Origin: Triops longicaudatus
Lineage: Eukaryota > Arthropoda > Branchiopoda > Notostraca > Triopsidae
NCBI GenBank assembly: GCA_022885665.1
Contig: JAGQDJ010000037.1
Coordinates: 558,001-622,000 of the forward strand
Length of the DNA: 64,000 nt
Direction: 5' to 3'
Shown: positions 49,284 through 60,905 of the stretch, one piece after another
How the letters are laid out: every line of letters begins with the position of its first letter
Numbering within the stretch: position 1 is the first letter of the stretch
Notes under the pieces: model-generated
The model's input: only the letters and a program-made list of their open reading frames with translations
Databases searched by the model: none
What the model was told of the DNA's origin: nothing
Position numbers and translations under genes: made by a program

Positions 49284-52200
49284 TTTAAAGGTAGGTTCCT
49301 CTTTACCTTTATTGGGTTACTACGTTCTTTTGGGTGTCGTTTTGACCCTGGTTTTCGCCACAATCCAATTATGGGAATTGACAATGAGAACCCAATCAGT
49401 TAGGCCAACTTTTTCTTCTTTTTGTATCCAGATCTTCAGGCCTCCCTCCTTCCCAAACTACAGATGGTTTCGGGTCTTTTGTGTGCGTTGATGACGCTGG
49501 GTGACCACCCCAACCCCCGCTAGCCACCACGCTCCTTCATCAACGAAAAGGTGTTGATATCGTTGAGTACCGTGCGTGTGTGTGTCAAACGCTGTGCCCC
49601 AAGACCGCCTTTTCTGAGAAAAGCCACATCCACCAAAATACTACCAAACTTCAAAAAGACCTTTAAAAAGCAAAGCGAACTGTTTGCGGTACTGCATCAA
49701 GCCCCACGGAGAAGAAGACGGAGAAGAAGGTGAACAAGCAGAAGAAGAACGAGAAGACGAGACGTGAGAAAATGTGGTTATACCGTGTTTAGGCCGCTGT
49801 TCTCCCTGTTCCAGGTCTCGCCAGGTTTCTCTCTCTCCTCCCAGATCTTTTTTCCATCGCCATCGAGACAATCTTTTACCTTCAGCTGCTCCGTAAAGCC
49901 TCCCTTCGACTACCCCACGGAAAAGCAAGGGAAAACCCAGACATGGATACGTGTGTGTGTAGTGCGAGCCTATGTTATAGGAAAATAGGCCCCGATGGCG
50001 GTTAAGGGGGGATAAAACCCAAAAACCCGAAAGGTGTTAAATACTTGGGGCATATATGCACGCAGGTAAAAAGAAAAAGTCAACAGGACCGAACGTTTCG
50101 CTGGGAGGACCCAAAATTGGCTAAAAATTGGCCCTTTTAAAACTTCGGAGGCAGAACCTACACAACAAGACACACATGCAAGAGATCTTGTCGAAAAGTT
50201 CCTTCCTCCATCGACCATTTTTCAGTCTACCTGTCGGAAAGTTCTGTTACGAAGGGTTTTGGGGCATAACATGTGTGTCCAGTTCGGGGTCCTAAACGTT
50301 GCAATCGGCAAATGAGCATGGCGTGGAAACACACGCAATGCAGCAACACACCTTTTGGGCTTTTGCTGGGTCGCAAGGTATCCTGTCAAAGCGTCAAAAG
50401 GTTAATGTACCAAATCCATAGCATTCAACGTTCCCGTGAAGGAGCATGACCAGTTCGCATTAGAACTTCGTGACTTGCCACGAAAATTTCCAGGACCTCC
50501 TCCTTTCGCCAAAAACTAATAACGTCAAGAAATTAAGACCCAATTAGCGGAACAAGTACCCGAGAATATCCTGGTAACCGACTTAGAACATCCAGCCACT
50601 GAAATAAAAGTCTGGTAGAAAACAAAACAACAAAATAAAAGTTTAAAAAAAGCTGTAAGGGAATTTTTCAACCCCTTGTACCTCGAATTGCCGTTAGACC
50701 CCAAGTTTGGAAGCCGAAATAGCCCTTTCAGACCTCCCTGCAGCCACATGCATACTGTCGGTCTGTGGACGCTTGTAGACAAAACTTATGTTTTCTCCCC
50801 ACTTTCCGACTATTTTTCCAAGCCATAAAGTCTTTATGGATGAAACCGGCTTGACCTGACGTGACCTGCTGGCCCAACCCCGCTCACCACCCACCCAAAC
50901 CAGGATGGACCACCAGAAACTCGCTGACCGAAGGATGGACCAGTGACGGAAGCTTCGGTACCGAGACCAACATACCACATTAGTGCAGAGTACTTTTACG
51001 TACACGCGTGAAGGAGCATTGGGAACCAGCACGGGTCGTTTATTGTGCCAAAAGTTCAAAGGTGATGGACAGTTCCGAGCCATAACCACAAAACAGCCAT
51101 GCAGCAATGAGAAGTCATTAAAACGCCACGAAATCTCCCTCTTTTGGAAGAAAAACCTGCTTATTTTCTCCCCATTAGATTAGCTTAATTGCGGACCGAA
51201 GGAAAAAGGGGGGTATAAGTTGTTTGAAAGGGAAAATTATGCGATTTTTCTCAGCAGTGCCCTCAAGTTTTGACTTTTCCCTAGACACCAAACATCCCTA
51301 ACTTTTGTAATTTACCCTAGTCTTCAAGACGTGCCAGAGAAACTGTAAGGAGAAGTGAAGATTTTTTTTTCAATGTGAAACACTGTTCTTTTGAGTCCGG
51401 CATTCCAGTTGATTTTTTTTATTATTTGGAAAGTTTTTTGGAACGCAATTTCCGCACCAAGAGTTATTTTACCATGAGAATTTTAGTGAAATTTTTGACA
51501 AAAAGAGGTTACATAGGTTCAATATCGATAGTAATTAATAATAAAAAGCGTTGAAGTCTTTCTGTTGTATAACTAAAAGGCATGAATTTTTGAAAGTACA
51601 CGAGTTTTTGAAACGGAGTTGGAAATTTTATGAGAATGGGAAGCCAGCCATGCCAAAAATTTTTTCTTTTTGTAAAAAAGAACCCAAGGGGGAGGGGGGG
51701 AGAGACATTCTTCTTGTCCTTGATAAACTGGTGGTTATTCAGCCGCCTTTTATTTTCACACTATATTGCTGAATCTCACCCATGAGTTGAAAGAATCTTG
51801 TCCCTTTTTCGATGGCTAATGTTCTCACGTGAAAAGGCAAGACAACAAAAGGGGAACCTACGTTATCTTAATTACCCATATTAGAGAGACTTGTTAAAAG
51901 GAAATCAAGTGCCATAGTTTTCTCTTAGTCGTTGAGCGAATCAAAACACATCTTGAAAACATAACCATTCAACCACTTTGTATACATCATATACGCGTCA
52001 AATTTTATCATTCGGATCAAAGAAAGAAAAGATTTCCACTTCCGGATTCACTACCTCATCGCAGTCGCATTCGGCGATCTTTCGATTCCTTTCACTCTCC
52101 TTCATTTTTTCCGAAAGTTAATTCCCCAGTCCTGATTTAACCATCTTTTAAGACCGTTTTTACCGAAAGTCAGTCTTTAAAGCTTGTTTTCCTCTCATTT

Positions 52201-53395
52201 TAATTCTCTACTTTGAACTACTACTGTAAAAATAATCTCCCAGATATTTTAAAACAATAGCTCTTTTACCGTCATGATTGAAAATCGCCGATTTCCATTC
52301 CCATTTTCCGAATCTCGCGAGGAGTTTTTTTCTTTTTTCCACAAATGAGGCCAAAATCTGGGAAAAAAAGAAATAAATAGGTGTGAAAGACATAAGCAAG
52401 AAAGAGCGCAGGTGCATGTGTATAATAGTTTGCAATGATGCTGCGTGCTGAAAAATCCCCCAACAATGGTTGTAGATCTTCCTAAAACTTATTTCCTGTA
52501 CAATTTTGTGCAAAAGTCTTCAATAAAAGCGTGCGTTGTCATAAAAATACCACTTTGTACCAAGCCAGTAAGGCTCTAAGATGTTTGAAAATTCCTTTTT
52601 TTTATTACTTTTCAGTTCCTAGCTGATGGCAAATAAACACAAAAAATGGCGCGCGTGGGTTCGATTTACCAGAGCTTCGGTTATAACAAGATTTCGTTGT
52701 AGAATCAAAACGCGTATTATGAATTGAAACGTGACGTAGTCAAAAAGCGCCATCAGCTCTTTTCACAATAACACTCACTGGGAGCAACAACAGACTTATA
52801 ACACTTCTTTGGGACTGGAAAAACCTTTCTGTGAGTTGTTGCCGCGTGGAATGACGTACTTAAACTGTCTTTTTCGATCGCCTACTAGTTTTATAAGAAG
52901 CGTTTAAGGCTGTACGACACTTGTAATTATCTCCTAATATGCTTTCTGTCCAAAATTACCATTCAATACTTTGTTCATAACCAATTCCCGTATTCTAAGG
53001 AAACTGCGAATCAAAACACTCATTTTTGGACGTCAATTTTTTTAATAATTCAGATGCGTTGAAAGCTTGCTAAAAAAGGTACCAAACAACTCTGTAGTGC
53101 AGTAGATCGAATTCGGAAACTATTCCCCTTGCGTTACGCAAGGGTGGTCGGTACCATTTGTTGCAATGGCGCTAAAAAGCGCAAAATATTCGAAACTTGA
53201 AGAACACATATTTTCTGCTCACGGTCAACTGTTGTTGACTGGAGCTGGAGCGAGAGGACGAAGGTGTATGTCACGTGGGAATGAAACTGAAAAGTGTCGT
53301 AAGCTATAAAAAGCCGTGGGTTGCATGCCATCCAGGATGGGCTCGTTTTCTTGCTTGCATTGTGTCGTAATGTCGAGTGGAGTTGGTGTCGCTTA

Positions 53396-53408
53396 ATGCA
53401 TTATGCAT
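53396..53408. promoter_or_regulatory. Palindromic POU dimer site (MORE type)
   Basis: ATGCATTATGCAT is a 13-base inverted repeat of ATGCAT around one central T. It matches the layout of MORE elements (ATGCATATGCAT) with a one-base spacer, which class III POU proteins bind as homodimers. It lies 5.2 kb downstream of the POU stop codon. Function is inferred only from the motif. Confidence 0.4.
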
Positions 53409-55720
53409 CAGTCTCTTAGCTCTTGCGGATTCGCTTTTATTTGTATTGTCAATGAAAGGCCTTTCCCCAAACCCCGATCACCTGTTCTTGCACCTAATTT
53501 GCTTTACAAATAGCTCTGAAAGGGAAGTTAGTAACGCTCAACATTTTGACCAACTTTTATGCGCTCGGCTGGCTTTATTTCAGCTCTTTCAAACCAGCGT
53601 GTTTTATTTTGGTCAGAAAAGTAACCCGTCTTTTTCTATAGCATGCGCAATAGGACAAGGAAAGGAATTTTAGTCAAGAAAAGGCTCTTGTTTCGATCAT
53701 TTGCAGGTGAACCCAGTTACAGAGCTAGAGAATAGGTCACCTGGTGCGTTGTGTGTGTTTATAGGATAATTACACCCTCGAGGAACATTTAATATCTACT
53801 GCGCGGGGATAATGGAGGTTAATGGAGGTTGAGTAGCGGTTTCAAAAGTCTTCATTTCGAGACATTTATTCTTTTTCGGCACCAAATTCCATTAAGTAAC
53901 CCCTTTTCTGCACAAGTAACTGAAAACGACTTGCAGGATCCGCGTGCGAAGGAGAACAGAAATCTTCCACTGTCGTCGTTGGCCTTTTTGGTTGGAACTT
54001 TTTTCAAGAGAATTTGTCAGTTTTGTTTCTGGGCAAAATTCCGATAAAAGCCGAGGAGAGCAGCACCAGAAGAAGAGAAGAAGATGCCAGGGAAGGAAGA
54101 AACCCCACAGGGCCATCCAACATAGACATCCCAGCCAGCAGGGATTATGGCAACTCCATACAACTTACAAGTAAAAAAGGGGAAAATGCCAGGCGATAAT
54201 GGCAGCCATGCTATGGAATAAAAGGTAGAACCGATAAAACGCTGGGGACGTGTGCCGTGTCTTGCCCGGGGGATATGTTGCCCATTTTCGACCAACTTCA
54301 CCTTGATGCTCTTCGGGGCTTCGCTGGCTTGGGCTTTCTCAGAGCCGAAAACCTTTGGCTCGCTCCATGCGTAGATACGGTTGGGTTATACTGGTACTTT
54401 GCCTTCTGGGGGCTGCTGCGTGATGTTTGACCCCCATAAGAGAGAAGAAGGCCAACACCGCAACAAAAAAAGAAGAAAAAAATCTCCAGAAAAAAAAAAA
54501 GAAATAGAAGAAATGAACAGAAAGCTAACTACGATTCACGCTGTCTTCTTAGAAAACACCCCAGACATTTTTTCTTGGCTTCTAGGCGTCTCGTTGTAGC
54601 TCAAGGGAATTGGAGATGGTGCTTACTAACGGCGTAGGAGTCATCCAGTTTTTCTTGTTGTTAAGTGACGGCAAGCTGCCGCACCTTGCGTAACTACCTC
54701 ATCCTTAGCATGATCTTAATCTTTCACGTTGGCCCTTATTACCTGACACAAGGAAAAAAGGTCAGTAAGTATGTCTTGGTCTGATTTCTTGTTGATTTGC
54801 TTCAGTGTGGCACAATCAAAGTAGACACCAAATTCGAGGACCAAAGAAAGAAGTTTCGGTGTTAGTGAGGAAGACAAAAAGTGGAAGAGCTTTTAATAAA
54901 TAGAACCATTTATTAATCAACGCCCAACGGGTCTACAGTGAACTGGTTTGATGTTGCTAAGCAATCTACCAATTGGTGATGGGAAAGGTGATTGTGTCAA
55001 GATCATAAGGGACGGAAAAGGTCCGCGCTTCAAATGTAAAAGCTTGAAACAACTTCCATCGAGCTTCAAAACCAGAAGCTGTTGTCTAGTAGTGTACTCC
55101 TATCAAAGTTTTTCTGTTACTTCCGCGCCAGTAAGCAATTGACTACAGCAAAGAAATACTTTTTCATAATTCTAAACAAAAAATCGAGCTTGTGCTCAAG
55201 AAGAACGGAAGAAAAAACTTTGGAGAATGGCATCACTTCTGCTTCAACTATCGCAAAATCTTCATTCCAGTTTCGCTGCTGGAGTAGACTAAGCAGCTAG
55301 TTGAGAAGATCTGAGTTTTTCCTCTTTTTTTCCTAGATTTCCGACGCCTAAATTCACCTAGGCGCCGTGAACAATCATCAACTCTGGAGAAAGAGAGTTT
55401 TTGAGGACTTTGTGGGTTAACCAAACTTTTGGAGATGTTGGGCAAGTCTAGGAGGTAGATGAGGGCGAAGCCAAAAAGCCTTGGGAAAACTTGTTTGTCC
55501 CGTGCCTATAACCACGGAGCATGTTGTTACTTCTTACTAACGGAGGTTTTTCTTTTCTTCTTCTTCATCTCCCTTGGCTTCTGAGATGCGACGAACAACT
55601 TTTTAAACCACGGACTTTACCAAAAAGTCCCCCCAAAAAACTCCGTCATTTTCTGGAAACGAAACCGAGACAAAAAACACAGTATACATTTAAAGTATAC
55701 GTTCTCGGGGAGTTTTATTG

Positions 55721-55780
55721 TATTTTTTTTATTTTTTTATTTATTTTTATTTTTATTTTTTTTTTTTTTTTTTTTTTTTT
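55721..55780. repeat. T-rich low-complexity tract
   Basis: Irregular ATTTTT units followed by an uninterrupted T run of 25 or more. It is the longest T-rich tract in the downstream flank. Confidence 0.85.
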
Positions 55781-57132
55781 GGTGAATTGCAAGCTGAGGA
55801 AAATGTAATGTTTACCTAGCAAGTCTGATCAAGTGTTGCTGAGGAGGAGGTAAAGTTGGAGCATTGCCTCGTGCCAACGCCTTGAGGCACCTCGTCATCC
55901 CTACTTCTGCACCTTAAAAGCTCTGGTGTGTTGGCCACCACTTGACTCCCATGGGCTCGCCATCACCTTCAAACACGACCGGAGGAGTTGACTTTCCAGA
56001 GGAATGCAGCAGAGAGCGTAAAAAAAAAGAGGAGAACCAGAGAGGCTCTGCTGAAATAACAGCCTATAAGCGACAACCGAGTATTTGTTGGTTAATACCG
56101 TATGTTGATATTACACACACGAGGGTGACGTTTGTTTAGGAAGCTTCCTATTCTCCCAAACGGATGTTCAAAAGAATGGTAAGTTCACCGAAAGTTTCTT
56201 GTCTAGGGGAGTGACACATCACATTTACTTGCCCGAGAGTAGAGCTTCTTCTTTCTTTTATTCCTCTGTATCTTCTACTTCTGTTTCGAACCATTTGATT
56301 CATTGTTACCATTTCTTACGTTTAGTTCGGCAGTTTATATAATTATTATTGGAATTAAAGGTAACTCACGACGAATAGCTTTTTCACTTAATTTAATTTA
56401 TGTTCGTTTTATTTTAATTTTTGTTGTCTGTCTCGTCGCAATTAACCCAGGGTTTCTGCGTGTCAAGGCACTTACGTTAGTCACGTGTTTTGACCGATAA
56501 TTCATTGGGGAGAACGTGTCTTAAAAAGTCTTCGAAGAAGTTAGGGCGAGCGGGTTGCAAAAAGAGGGGACCGAATTCGAAAGCGAAGCCGATGGGGAGT
56601 AGCCCGCCAAACGTCGCCAACTTGGGAAGCTAACGAAGGGAATTATTAACCATCACCAGGTTGATAACGTGATCCTCATTACCATGCATGGAAACGAGTT
56701 TCAAACTAAACTCCGAAGATTTTTTTGGGGGGTCTTTTTCTTAACAACTCCCTGGTTCACTCTCCACTTTGTGTCTTATATGTTCAAAATGTCTTGTTAT
56801 GGGTAACAAAAACTGACCCGCGTTGATCAAATTTGAAGAGCTGCACAAGTGGGGCAAACCTGGACCCACCGGTACGATTTGATAACCAATACTTATAAGA
56901 CATCATTATCCAGACGTTGAATTTTCCCGTGTTTTTTCTTCCCGAATTTTCGAACGTTTTATTTGTTTTGTTTTTTTGAAGCTGGTGAAAACGGCGTTTC
57001 GGCCTTGACAACAAAGTGGAACTTTGCGTTTCTGGTCCCTTTTAGTGATTGATTAATTGCGCCTTAAATCAAGGAAATTAGTTAAAAGTGAGTTAAAGTG
57101 GCCATAGACACCGGGTTACGACAAGAGAGAAC

Positions 57133-57486
57133 CTAGCCAACAGCCATGGTGGAAAACGGTGACGTGTGGAGGGCCCAAATGATAGAACGCCAGACCTTAA
57201 ACACGAAAGATAAATGTGGATAATTCTCCACAACATGCACCAGCATCGGGAAAACGTATAGGACCCAGCCACAAGGAAGAACAAGAACCCTAAATTCAAC
57301 TTGTGTGCAGGTTTTCTTCGATCCAATCGGAATTGTGTGTGCAGAGCACGTCTGGCCGTCACTAACGCCATAGCAACCTCCTCCTTCGGGAAAAAGTCGC
57401 GACGTATAGTTTCCCTCAATACCAACCTCGGGGAAAACGCCACACAAAAACACCGTAAGTAGGAAAAATAACAGATTTTTCTCCAT
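57133..57486 (-). CDS. Possible small secreted Cys-containing protein
   Basis: From the ATG at 57486 the frame runs 117 codons; an ATG five codons earlier (57501) is also in frame. The N-terminus MEKNLLFFLLTVFLCG is a convincing signal peptide, probably cut near residues 15-25. Then come GGGCYGVSDGQTCSAH, KKTCTQVEF and VLPCGW: four Cys with spacing loosely like the first half of single von Willebrand factor C (SVWC) proteins of arthropods, which are secreted and often infection-induced. The later part is hydrophobic and aromatic and may read past a splice donor into an intron. An overlapping frame (57443..57093) is also open, so the stretch is simply poor in stops. Family placement is a guess. 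Confidence 0.28.
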   Translation of the reverse strand: MEKNLLFFLLTVFLCGVFPEVGIEGNYTSRLFPEGGGCYGVSDGQTCSAHTIPIGSKKTCTQVEFRVLVLPCGWVLYVFPMLVHVVENYPHLSFVFKVWRSIIWALHTSPFSTMAVG

Positions 57487-57501
57487 TTTTAGCCGAAACA
57501 T

Positions 57502-60500
57502 GTGCGCTTTATCGCCCTTTCGCTAAATTTTTCGTTGCAGCCCACGGCAACACTGCATTTAAATGGACCAGGTGTTGTATAACACCAATAGAAACTCTTT
57601 ATGCATTGAAACGTAGTATTCCCTCTTTTGCCCGTTTTCTTCCTGTTTTCCACCTTTTTGTTGAGCTACGTCTCATTGCCAACTTTTTCATCTAATTCCA
57701 ACTTCTTTAAGTTCCAAGGCTTTTTAGCTCGAGGATTTAGCCCGTGCCAAACCACTTAGCTGTGCATTTGTCCCCGGTAACCAGGCCACGGACAGAGCTG
57801 GAGAATTTTTGGTTTCGGAACTCGGTTCTTTTGTCGCTCTCTCTTTCTCTCTATCTCCTCTCTTTGAGTCCATTTTCCTGCTTAAAAGGGCTGGCATACA
57901 CGTAAAGCAGGAAATATAGGATTTACAGTTATGGATAAAGAGTTTTTTTAGACCGAAACCTGTGGCTAAATCGTCCGGCGCTGGCAATCGATAGATAATT
58001 TACATAGCGAGATTTTTAACTGCGGTGTCAGCATTAAGCTCCTGTGTGGGGTTCAAGGTAGAGGAAGTGATTTGCATCCAGGTGGTTAGTATCTTTCTCT
58101 CTCTCCCGCGCTTTTCCTTCTCTATGCTTTCTGGATCTCCCAAGTCCGGACCAGAGGATCCGGGACAGTCGAGGGACTACGCCAGAGCATGCCAGACTTC
58201 TGCCTTGGCGAGAGAATACCTCTTGTACTGTATTACCACCAGCGATGTCAGAGGCAAGTTTCCTTTTTTTTCCGAGAAAAAGAAAAGAAACCGAAAAAAA
58301 AGTTTCAGTTCTTTTGCGTACAAGTTCTGGCACAGAACCACCCGGTACGTACATAGAATCGCCAGAGTGTTGCACTGCAAGTAAAATTTATAGGAAAGTG
58401 CAGAGTTAGCATAGGTGTGCTAATCATTGGCACTATAGCTTTCTTACAAGGCAGATGCGGATAAATTGGCAAATGGGTATTCCCCAATAAGGGTTTTGAA
58501 TTTTGAGGGGGAAAAAATGCGGTTTCTTTGCCCTTTTGGCAAACGACCCGCTCACTAGCTGTAAAAACACCCTTTGAGTCTTTTTTGGAGTTGATGCCCC
58601 TCTTTACCTGTCTGGTGGACAATACCTTTGGCGCACCTGTAGCAAGCCAGCAAGTGGGCCGCGTGGCCATGTCGATACTTGCATGTAGTGAAAGTAATGC
58701 CAACTGCTTGAGCTCCACAAGAAGAAAGGCAAGACGAGACAGTCCATTTGTTTAAGTTTTGTTTCTTTTGGTTAGTTAAGAAAACTCCTGATTAGTTCTA
58801 ATTAGTAGCTCGTGTGAGTAAAATTTAATATTGTTCATAACAATAATCTGGATTATTTCCTAATTACTGTATTACTGAAACTTGGGAACATTTTCTGTTA
58901 TAATCGTGAACAAAAAAGCTTTTATGCAAATTTGAAGCTATATAGACTCGTTTTGCGAATAGTAAAGTCACTTTGTTTGATTTTATTGTTGTGTTTGATT
59001 TTCTTGACTTTTTATAGAAATTCCGTGATTTGTTGTTGTAATTCTTATCTTTCTTAGCGTGATGCAATGTTTAGCTTGTATTTTAGCTTGTAACTCGTTA
59101 CAATCACAGACTTTTGTTGCTATTACGACACCGTTGCTTTCAGTGTCTGTTTGCAGCAAAGTTATTTATTGTAACTGTCAACGTTTGATTTTCGTACGTA
59201 AACAAGTGCTGTCAGTTAAACCTAGAAAGCTTTCTAGCAATAACTTTAAAGTGAAAAAAACCTTAAATCCAATCCAACAAAAGTCTACTTCTCGTTTCGT
59301 CTTGTCTCTTAACATCCACGACTGCACCTTACGCCCTTTATGTCTCGTTTCGTCCAACGTTTTCATTAGAATGCTTCTCAGATACCTTAAGCTCTTAAAA
59401 AAATTGTATCACACTCATTTTCTTGAAAAATCGTAAACTTAGCAAACTTTGAGACGCCCCACCACATTTGCAAATCCGTAAGCTCGTTTAAACTATTGTA
59501 GCGACTTTTATCCCGCACACGTGTACCAAAGTACATGTACGTTCAGCATCTAGTAGCTCAGTATCTAATACCTACTTCCTAATTAATCCTCCATTAAACA
59601 TTAATCCTCCGTTAAACCTAGAGCCCACGCTCACACTTGTTTCAAATATTTTAAAACTTCCGCGATTAAACACTAATCTCTGTCAGCCAAGTTTATTATA
59701 TTATGACACTTAGAAAGCTTTTTAGCTAACATAAGCTTTTAAGATCTTCCAAGATATTAATATTTGCTTCGAAACAACCATGGTCTTAAACACCCTCCAT
59801 AATGACCCACCATGTGCGACTGCGTCATATACACGTGAGGCATGTGAGTTCCGGCCAGAGCCGTTAGCGACTTGGTGCGATGACTAAAGAGATATCCCGT
59901 CTAGGTAAGGTCTATATAGGGAAGCGTTTATATTACTTCGTCTTGGGCGACGCATGGCTTCCATAGGTTAAGTTGAATAGATCCCTGTGCCCCTTAGTAT
60001 CTCTCGTTGTCTCTCTTGGCCCTATGTTTCGCTGGCCTGGGTGTCGTCGAGCATCCCCTGAGCATTAACAGTAAAAACCTGGGGGTGCGGGATATACGGA
60101 AAGAGAAAAGAGACCACAGGGCCAAAGTTTTCTCTCCTCTTGCTTCTCCTAGGTTTCTTTTGTGTAGCTGCGACACATAGACACACACAAGCTTTCATTC
60201 ATTTTCATTGTCACCCCCAGGGTTCCTCAATCGTGCATCCATACACACACAATATACAATGCTGGCAATATGGTATTGAGGGGGGAAAAGCTGTCAAGAC
60301 GTGTTGTCCTTGTACACTTTCCTGATCGTCTTCGTCGGACCACGAGCATTACACGAGACGCAGGCACCAATTCAGCTACAAGGTGACAAAACTGAAAGGA
60401 AAAAGGGAGACAGTTTCACAAGTACTGTGCTTCGATTTTACGGGTAAATGAACACAGTCAAAGCCGAAGACTTGTTTAAATACTTTAGAAAGCAATAAAA

Positions 60501-60587
60501 TCACGTTTACCTAGAACACCAACACGATTTTATGAAGAGGATTTTTTCATAGTTTCCCAAAATAACCCAAAATGTGATGCAAAGCTA
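57502..60587. other. AT-rich gene-free region
   Basis: No exon supported. It has octamers at 58070..58077 and 58924..58931, and a tandem 17-base repeat at 59584..59618. A 125-codon plus ORF at 59059..59436 is basic, Leu/Ser-rich and unrecognised, probably chance. Confidence 0.5.
59584..59618. repeat. Tandem 17-base repeat, two copies
   Basis: AATCCTCCATTAAACAT is followed directly by AATCCTCCGTTAAACCT-type sequence with one or two differences. A simple local duplication. Confidence 0.7.
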
Positions 60588-60905
60588 ATTTATTAATATT
60601 GTTACGTTCTACTCCTTTTCAAATTCCGTTTATTCGTAACTTCCAATTTACATCAACACTAAAACGAACTCCCATACAAAATCACACAAAAACACTCCTT
60701 CTCGTGCTAACTCTCGCTATACGTTAACAACAATCAAATTCCACGTTGAAGAAACGGAACTGGCTCAAAGGAAGGTCAGAAAGGAACTCCACTATTACAG
60801 GCTGGGTGCAGGGGATTTCATTCTTACCAACAATGAACCTTAGGATTCATTGTTGGGCGGCTACGAAATTGACTGTTGGGTAACAACGAACGCCATAATA
60901 TGGAA
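60588..60905 (+). repeat. Dispersed repeat, copy B (longer copy)
   Basis: Matches the reverse complement of 32977..33210. It contains an 11-base inverted repeat, CCAACAATGAA...TTCATTGTTGG (60827..60856), around an 8-base loop. Similarity fades after CGCCATAATAT, near 60900. No ORF. The class is unknown: the stem suggests a foldback or Helitron-like end, but no defining termini were found. Confidence 0.75.

Larger units (their letters stand above)
48238..49500. other. 3' flank / probable 3' UTR of the POU gene
   Basis: No canonical AATAAA was noticed in the first kilobase after the stop; the nearest ones I saw are near 50.6 kb, so the 3' UTR may be long. There are two long C tracts at 48560..48571 and 48761..48776. 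A 150-codon minus-strand ORF (49283..48831) lies here. Confidence 0.4.
49501..57000. other. Gene-poor downstream flank of the POU gene
   Basis: No exon supported. Contains a GAAGAAG/GGAGAAG purine-rich stretch at about 49708-49762, a pogo-like TTCGGTTATAACAAG remnant near 52678, a perfect palindromic POU-dimer-type site at 53396..53408, a tandem TAATGGAGGT pair at about 53813-53832, and a T-rich tract at 55.72-55.78 kb. ORFs are short and in several frames. Confidence 0.5.

Noticed and set aside
60600..60885. Solo LTR reading of copy B, from TGTTAC to GTAACA
   Set aside because: The similarity between the two repeat copies continues past the proposed right end, and no target duplication flanks it.
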